Of a stretch of DNA of 53,700 bases, positions 49,049-53,700 are shown piece by piece; position 1 is the first letter of the stretch, and each line of letters opens with the position of its first letter. The notes beneath the pieces are model-generated. The model saw nothing but the letters and a program-made list of their open reading frames with translations. It did no database searches and was not told the origin of the DNA. Both the position numbers and the translations under genes were made by a program. Origin of the DNA: Devosia sp. ZB163 (GTDB lineage: Bacteria > Pseudomonadota > Alphaproteobacteria > Rhizobiales > Devosiaceae); NCBI RefSeq assembly GCF_028613635.1, contig NZ_JAQRMY010000005.1, forward strand, positions 218,017 through 271,716, written 5' to 3'.

Positions 49049-49393
49049 ATGAAGCAGCGCTACCAGATCGACTACCTCGAGTTCCCGTCTACCGACGGTG
49101 TCGCAACCCGGCGCTTCCTGTCGGAAGCGTTCGGCTGGCAGTTCACCACCTACAGCCCGCAATACGAAGGCATCAACGATGGCGGGATCGACGCCGGGAT
49201 CGATTCGAGCGAGGCGAAAAGCGCCGCGCCGCTCGCCGTGATCCGCACCGAGGATCTCGAGCAGGCCGAGCGTGAGGTGCTGGCGGCGGGCGGTGAGATC
49301 ACGCGACCGGCCTTCGATTTTCCCGGCGGACGGCGATTCCACTTCCGTGAGCCCGGCGGCGTCGAACTCGCCGTCTGGATCGAGAAGGCGTAG
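49049..49393 (+). CDS. VOC-family protein
   Basis: The 114-residue protein is one VOC module: QIDYLEFPSTDGVATRRFLS, FGWQFTTYSPQYEGI, VIRTEDLEQAEREVLAAGG and FREPGGVELAVWI. It resembles small glyoxalase-like proteins that bind metal or antibiotics; no function can be assigned. ATG at 49049 follows ggagg; an ATG at 49037 is inside that site and less likely. Confidence 0.9.
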   Translation: MKQRYQIDYLEFPSTDGVATRRFLSEAFGWQFTTYSPQYEGINDGGIDAGIDSSEAKSAAPLAVIRTEDLEQAEREVLAAGGEITRPAFDFPGGRRFHFREPGGVELAVWIEKA

Positions 49394-49430
49394 GCTTTCG
49401 CGATATCGAGGCGAGAGGCGAGGCTGAGCG

Positions 49431-50936
49431 ATGACGGAAACCGGGCCGGCGACGGCTGCGCAGGCGACCTTCTGCCCGGCAGGTGATCGAATCTATGTGC
49501 TGGTCGCGGCGATTCTCGCCTCCTCGATGGGTTTCATCGACGGCTCGGTCCTTTCCATCGCCACTCCGGCGATCCGGGCCAATCTCGGCGCTACGCTCGC
49601 CGATGCGCAGTGGATATCGAACGCCTACCTGCTCTTTCTCTCCTCCCTGCTGCTGATCGGTGGCGCGGCGGGGGATCGGTTCGGGCTGCGGAACGTCTTC
49701 GCCCTCGGCATCCTGATGTTCGTCGCCGCTTCCCTCGTCTGCGCGGTGGCGCCCGATCCGACCTTTCTCATCATCGCCCGCGCCGTGCAGGGAATCGGCG
49801 CCGCGCTGATGGTGCCGGGGAGTCTCGCCATCATCGCCAAGGCCTATCCGCGCGAGGAGAGGGGCAAGGCGATCGGGTTGTGGTCGGCGTTTTCGTCGCT
49901 CACCACGATTCTGGGGCCGGTGATCGGCGGGTTCGTGCTCACCACAATGGGCGACTGGAGCTGGCGGCTCGTCTTCGCCATCAACCTGCCGCTGGGCGGC
50001 ATCGCGCTCGCGCTTCTGCTGCTTCGCGTGCCGGCCGATGCGCCCGAACCGGGCCGCCGGCTCGACTTGCTGGGCGGGGCGCTCGTCACGGCAGGACTGT
50101 TGCTGGTCGCGCTCGGCCTTACCGGAACAGACGGCAGTGTTCCGATGCTCAGTCACATCGTCATCTATTGCGGTATCGGGCTCCTCGCCCTGCTTGGTTT
50201 CCTCTATTGGGAATCGCGGACCAGAACGCCGATGCTGCCGCTCCACCACTTCAGGAACGTCGCCTTTTCGGGCGCGCAGGGCCTGACATTCCTCCTCTAC
50301 TTCGCACTCGCTGCGGTCACGTTCTTTTTGCCAATGACCATGATCGGGGGCTGGGGCGTGACCGCGGCCGAGGTGTCGATCGCCTTCCTGCCCTTCGGAA
50401 TCGCGCTGACCGTGCTGTCGCCCTATGCCGGCAAGCTCGCCGACAAGATCGGGCCGGGGCCGATGATCACCATTGGCGCTGCCATCGTGGCGCTTGCATT
50501 CGCCCTGCTCGGGGTGATGGCGCCGCTGCAGAATGTCTGGCTCGGCGTGCTGCCCCTGACGATCCTGATGGGAATCGGCATGAGCGCAGTGGTGTCGCCG
50601 CTCTCGACGGCGGTGATGACCTCGGTCGAGGACCGCGACACAGGTCTCGCCTCGGGGGTCAACAATGCCGTCGCCCGCGTCGCCGGCCTTCTCGCCGTGG
50701 CGCTGATGGGCGGAGTCGCGGCCTTCGTCTTCGAGCGGTCGCTGGGCGGATTCGCCGAACTGCCGGTCTTTTTCGGCATGCAGCCCGATTCCCCGCTCGC
50801 CGCGGATGCCGAGTCGGCGCGAATGGCGGCGAACGACGCCGCTTTCGCCGCCATCGCCTACAGCAACGCGGCCCTCGCGCTGATTTCGGCGGTGATCGCG
50901 TGGTTCACGCAGGTGAACAGGTTGCGGAAGGGCTAG
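49431..50936 (+). CDS. MFS drug exporter, DHA2 (EmrB/QacA) type
   Basis: The 501-residue protein has about 14 helices and the DHA2 signatures: SSMGFIDGSVLSIATPAI (motif D1), GDRFGLRNVF (motif A) and GPVIGGFV (motif C, antiporter). It likely pumps drugs or lipophilic compounds using protons. It stands 37 bases after the VOC gene, perhaps in one transcript. It is convergent with the M23 peptidase gene. Confidence 0.92.
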   Translation: MTETGPATAAQATFCPAGDRIYVLVAAILASSMGFIDGSVLSIATPAIRANLGATLADAQWISNAYLLFLSSLLLIGGAAGDRFGLRNVFALGILMFVAASLVCAVAPDPTFLIIARAVQGIGAALMVPGSLAIIAKAYPREERGKAIGLWSAFSSLTTILGPVIGGFVLTTMGDWSWRLVFAINLPLGGIALALLLLRVPADAPEPGRRLDLLGGALVTAGLLLVALGLTGTDGSVPMLSHIVIYCGIGLLALLGFLYWESRTRTPMLPLHHFRNVAFSGAQGLTFLLYFALAAVTFFLPMTMIGGWGVTAAEVSIAFLPFGIALTVLSPYAGKLADKIGPGPMITIGAAIVALAFALLGVMAPLQNVWLGVLPLTILMGIGMSAVVSPLSTAVMTSVEDRDTGLASGVNNAVARVAGLLAVALMGGVAAFVFERSLGGFAELPVFFGMQPDSPLAADAESARMAANDAAFAAIAYSNAALALISAVIAWFTQVNRLRKG

Positions 50937-50938
50937 GC

Positions 50939-52897
50939 CTACTGGATCGAAGCGACGGTCATCGGGGCGGCGTCGCGCTGCATCAGCTCGCGGATTTGCG
51001 CCATGGTCTGCTCGAAGCTGCCTTCGTACTGGGCGGTCAGCGACTTGTCGCGCGGCAGCTTCACGCTCAGCGGATCGACGAATCGCCCGTTGACCTTGAT
51101 CTCGAAGTGCAGGTGGTTGCCCGTCGAGTTACCGGTCGAGCCGACATAGCCGATGATCTGGCCCTGCTTGACCCTGGTGCCCGGCTTCATGCCGTCGGCG
51201 ATCTTGTTCATGTGGCCGTAGGCGGTCTCGAAGCCGTTGACGTGCTTGAGCTGCACATAGCGGCCATAGCCCGAAACCCACTGGGCCTTCTCGATCACCC
51301 CGTCGCCGGCGGCATAGATCGGGGTGTTGCGAGGAGCGGCGAGGTCGACGCCGGTGTGCATGCGGCGCGACTTGAAGATCGGGTGGACGCGGTTGCCGAA
51401 GCGGCTGGCGAGTCTCCCGCCGCCCTGCAGCGGCCGGCGGGTCAGGAAGCGCTTCCCGGTCTCGCCCGAGGGATCATAGAAATCGACCGTGCCGTCATCG
51501 GTGCGGAAGCGGAACAACTCGCGCGTCGTCGTGCCGAGCTTGAGCGCCACATACAGCAGGTCCTGGTGGCCCTGCGCGTCCTTCTGCGTCTCGAGAATCT
51601 CGATCGCATCGCCGGCCGACACCTTCTTGGTCAGGTCGATGTCGTAGGCGAACATGGCGACGATGCGCGAGGTGACGGCATCGTCGATGTCGTGCTTGCG
51701 CGCCGTTTCCCAGATCGAGCGGTAGATCGAGGGCAGGTTGTTGACGTTGATTTCCTCGGTGTCTTCCTCGGGGAACTCGATCATCGGCGGCTCGAGGCCG
51801 AGCACGTAGTTGCCACGGTCGGTCAGCGCCGCGGTGGCGGCATGCTTGATCGTGCTGGAGCGGCTGTCGGGCAGGTAGATGCTGAGCCGGTGCGGAATCA
51901 GCCGCGGTTCGTTGCGGGCCGGGCCCATCAGGATGCGGAGCTTGGCGCCCTGGCGCACATTCTTGGCCGGCAGCACGTTGCGCAGCGTTGCCACCACCAT
52001 GTCGTAAGTCTGCTCGTCGAAGCCGTTCTTGAGCAGGGCGTCCTTCAACGGGCCGTTGACCGTGATGACGCGCTCGGACCGGCCGAGGCCGGCCATCTCG
52101 GCGCTCTTGGTCTTGGGGAGAACGGTGACGTTCTCGGCGATGCCGGTGACGCCGCCATCGGTCACGACGCCGAGGTCACGGATGCCGGTGTCGGCCGGGG
52201 CATAGGCGAGCGCGAACTCGCCCTCGCCGCCACCTTCGGCGAAGAGGTTGTCCACCGTCAGGCGCACGAAGTCGGAGGCGCCCTTGTCGGAAATCGCCGG
52301 GGCGGGAACGAAGGTCACGGGCAGGGCGGCAGTGCGGATCTGCACCTCGCCTTCCACCTCGGCGCCATAGATGTCGGGATTGGCGACCTCTTCGTCCTCG
52401 ACCACAGGCTGGCTGGCATCGATCATGGCGACGGGGTCGTAGTCGGGGATGTCCCCGGAAAGGGCGGTCGCGGCGGTCGCGAGCGTAGCGCGCACACGCA
52501 CGAAGGGTTGCTTGCGGATCAGGGCGCGGCCGTCGACCGTCTCGCGGATCGAGGCCTCGACGATCTCGAGCTCGGACCGGGTCTTGGCGACCGGGCGCAC
52601 ACGGTCGCCCTTCACATTGGATTCGTGAGAGGTCTCGGCAGCGGGGCGGGTGATGAGCTGCAGCGCCTCGTAGGCAGTCGAGAAAGTGTCCTGGCCCTCG
52701 AACGAGACATAGAGGGCGGCGCCCATGAGCAGCACCGAGGTGAGGCCGGTCATCACCGTACCGGTGAGCCAGGCGAAACTCAGTTCGCGGCCATGGGGGA
52801 TCTCACCGTCCGTCGATTGCACGGTGAGGGCCGGTCCGTCCTCGAAGCCGCTGGCCTTGAGGAGTGCCGCATTGCGATTGCGCTGTGCTGGGTTCAA
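50939..52897 (-). CDS. M23 family metallopeptidase, membrane-anchored
   Basis: The 652-residue protein has an N-terminal transmembrane helix (about 40-66), a long Glu/Asp-rich linker, a LysM/OapA-like middle (about 290-350) and a C-terminal LytM/M23 domain with the zinc ligands H514 and D518 (MHTGVDLAAP) and HLHFE. It is probably a periplasmic peptidoglycan endopeptidase of the MepM kind, active in cell growth or division. A TTG start at 52897 is the only one preceding the helix; agga lies upstream. Confidence 0.9.
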   Translation of the reverse strand: MNPAQRNRNAALLKASGFEDGPALTVQSTDGEIPHGRELSFAWLTGTVMTGLTSVLLMGAALYVSFEGQDTFSTAYEALQLITRPAAETSHESNVKGDRVRPVAKTRSELEIVEASIRETVDGRALIRKQPFVRVRATLATAATALSGDIPDYDPVAMIDASQPVVEDEEVANPDIYGAEVEGEVQIRTAALPVTFVPAPAISDKGASDFVRLTVDNLFAEGGGEGEFALAYAPADTGIRDLGVVTDGGVTGIAENVTVLPKTKSAEMAGLGRSERVITVNGPLKDALLKNGFDEQTYDMVVATLRNVLPAKNVRQGAKLRILMGPARNEPRLIPHRLSIYLPDSRSSTIKHAATAALTDRGNYVLGLEPPMIEFPEEDTEEINVNNLPSIYRSIWETARKHDIDDAVTSRIVAMFAYDIDLTKKVSAGDAIEILETQKDAQGHQDLLYVALKLGTTTRELFRFRTDDGTVDFYDPSGETGKRFLTRRPLQGGGRLASRFGNRVHPIFKSRRMHTGVDLAAPRNTPIYAAGDGVIEKAQWVSGYGRYVQLKHVNGFETAYGHMNKIADGMKPGTRVKQGQIIGYVGSTGNSTGNHLHFEIKVNGRFVDPLSVKLPRDKSLTAQYEGSFEQTMAQIRELMQRDAAPMTVASIQ

Positions 52898-53198
52898 CCC
52901 GCTCGTCCTAGCCCCGTTGCCCTGGGAAGCAAGCAGTGGCGCGCGCTTACGCGCGAGTCAACTCACCAGCCCCGAGCCTTGGTGGGCGGACAATACGGCA
53001 AAACTTGGCCTATCGGGACCGTGGGCAGGCGGTCCTCCCGAGAATGGCGGGGCCAGGAGGGGGCGAGGGAGGAGCAGGCAGCGATCGCGAACGGCGCAGG
53101 ATGCGGTCTCGAGCCGGTCTGACCGGGCGCTTGAGAGTTGTCCACAGGGGGCCGGACGGTTCGCTCGCCCCCTTGAAACGCCTCCCTCCGGGTACCAG

Positions 53199-53228
53199 AT
53201 GACAAGTCTCGCGCGCGCGTGCTATATA
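53199..53228 (+). promoter_or_regulatory. Weaker promoter upstream of the rRNA operon
   Basis: ATGACA (53199-53204) and TATATA (53223-53228) with an 18-base spacer rich in GC repeats. It precedes the two stronger rRNA promoters and may be a third. Confidence 0.45.
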
Positions 53229-53298
53229 CGCTCCGGGTAGGCAGATGACGGTCCGGCGGGCCGGCAGCGAAAGATGTCAGATTCGTCATTTTCGGCTG

Positions 53299-53327
53299 TT
53301 GACACCCAAAAGGGCCGCCCCTATAAC
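53299..53327 (+). promoter_or_regulatory. rRNA operon promoter, first consensus copy
   Basis: Perfect -35 TTGACA (53299-53304), 17-base spacer, -10 TATAAC (53322-53327), followed by ccgccc, a GC-rich discriminator typical of stringent control. Confidence 0.88.
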
Positions 53328-53384
53328 CCGCCCATCGCTGAAGACCGCGGCGCCGGAAACGACGCCAAAGACTGAAGCAAACCT

Positions 53385-53449
53385 CTGAAAGAACTAAGAA
53401 ATTGGCTCTTTCAGGTTTTCAGAACTCGGACCTTCCGAAAGCTGAAAAC
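53385..53449 (+). other. Two leader hairpins between the rRNA promoters
   Basis: ctgaaaga (53385-53392) pairs with tctttcag (53407-53414), and gttttcag (53415-53422) pairs with ctgaaaac (53442-53449). They lie in the transcript from the first promoter, just before the second -35. Confidence 0.6.
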
Positions 53450-53455
53450 AGGGTG

Positions 53456-53484
53456 TTGACAGACAGAAATGTCTCGCATACAAC
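53456..53484 (+). promoter_or_regulatory. rRNA operon promoter, second consensus copy
   Basis: -35 TTGACA (53456-53461), 17-base spacer, -10 TACAAC (53479-53484), then the same ccgcc discriminator as the first copy. The two promoters are 157 bases apart. Confidence 0.85.
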
Positions 53485-53700
53485 CCGCCACGTTGACGAC
53501 GCCGAGCACTTGCTGCTCCCACTGTTCAGCGCTCACTGAAAGGGCAGATTTGCTGCCGGGCAACCGGGACCAGATCATTGTCCTCGAAATTCGGAAGCTG
53601 TGCTTCCACCGACGCCGCCGTCGCGAGACGTATCCGGGGTCAGCTCTTTGACATTGTGAAGATTGAAGAAAGAGAAACGTGGACGGCGAGGTTCTTGCGG
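53485..53700 (+). other. rRNA operon leader with boxA-like element; 16S expected beyond the edge
   Basis: The leader contains gctctttgaca at 53643-53653, a boxA-like antitermination element, and then gaagaaagagaaacgtggacggcg, the conserved pre-16S leader of Hyphomicrobiales recalled from knowledge. The mature 16S 5' end is not in the window. I see no coding sequence here. Confidence 0.8.

Noticed and set aside
49610-53122. A plus-strand frame of about 1170 codons across the MFS gene and opposite the M23 gene
   Set aside because: It overlaps two well-supported genes and its translation has no family features.
53138-53146. ttgtccaca, one mismatch from a DnaA box, considered as part of an origin
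   Set aside because: Only one such site and no AT-rich unwinding region or origin-linked genes nearby.

Overview
The window is a high-GC, gene-dense chromosomal segment from an alphaproteobacterium, almost certainly order Hyphomicrobiales (Rhizobiales). The evidence is gene content and order: a SUV3-like helicase followed by an S4-domain protein; rpmB beside a DUF3108 gene and a cobS/cobT locus; grx-nitrilase-DUF1178; ubiG opposite lysC-ptsP-prfA-prmC; and DUF4167-clpB. A Devosia-like genus is plausible but is an inference. Nearly everything is housekeeping. I see no prophage, insertion sequence, CRISPR array or tRNA gene.

Layout. 0-5.5 kb (minus strand): helicase and S4 protein, a small exported protein and a DUF3108 envelope protein. 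5.7-6.8 kb: rpmB and a VUT-family transporter. 6.8-13.4 kb: a tightly coupled minus-strand operon (cobS, a methyltransferase, cobT, a phytase-like esterase, an NTF2-like protein), then a J-domain protein divergent from bolA. 13.7-14.7 kb: an exported protein joining a CBM60-like carbohydrate-binding module to an OmpA-like domain. 14.7-19.5 kb: aroK-aroB (minus), divergent from a small membrane protein, xerD and a YdcF-like gene, then accA. 19.6-23.1 kb: two tandem L,D-transpeptidase paralogues, a membrane-anchored unknown and an EamA transporter. 23.1-24.9 kb: an ArsR repressor operon with one single-domain and one double-domain SRPBCC protein, with a clear promoter/operator. 25.1-29.1 kb: secA and a secreted parvulin.

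29.3-35.1 kb: argJ-GNAT-mutT, an isolated Flp pilin gene, a methyltransferase (minus), then comF, grxC, nitrilase and DUF1178. 35.2-39.0 kb: an aldo/keto reductase, a small unknown gene, a Tat-exported VOC protein, ubiG and a lower-GC orphan gene of unknown function (38226-38999). 39.1-44.9 kb: lysC, ptsP, a large composite palindrome, prfA and prmC. 45.2-48.7 kb: DUF4167 and clpB, each closed by a strong terminator. 49.0-52.9 kb: VOC, MFS exporter and an M23 peptidase. The window ends inside the leader of an rRNA operon: two consensus promoters, a weaker third, and a boxA-like leader run off the right edge, with 16S rRNA expected just beyond.

Themes: many genes are translationally coupled through ATGA/GTGA/TGATG overlaps. 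Envelope remodelling is well represented (two L,D-transpeptidases, the CBM-OmpA fusion, M23 peptidase, parvulin, DUF3108). I found no clear new multi-gene system. The best candidates for a second look are the CBM60-like/OmpA fusion, the orphan gene between ubiG and lysC, the leaderless-looking ArsR/SRPBCC operon, the transpeptidase pair, and an unexplained 314-base gap before the DUF4167 gene.
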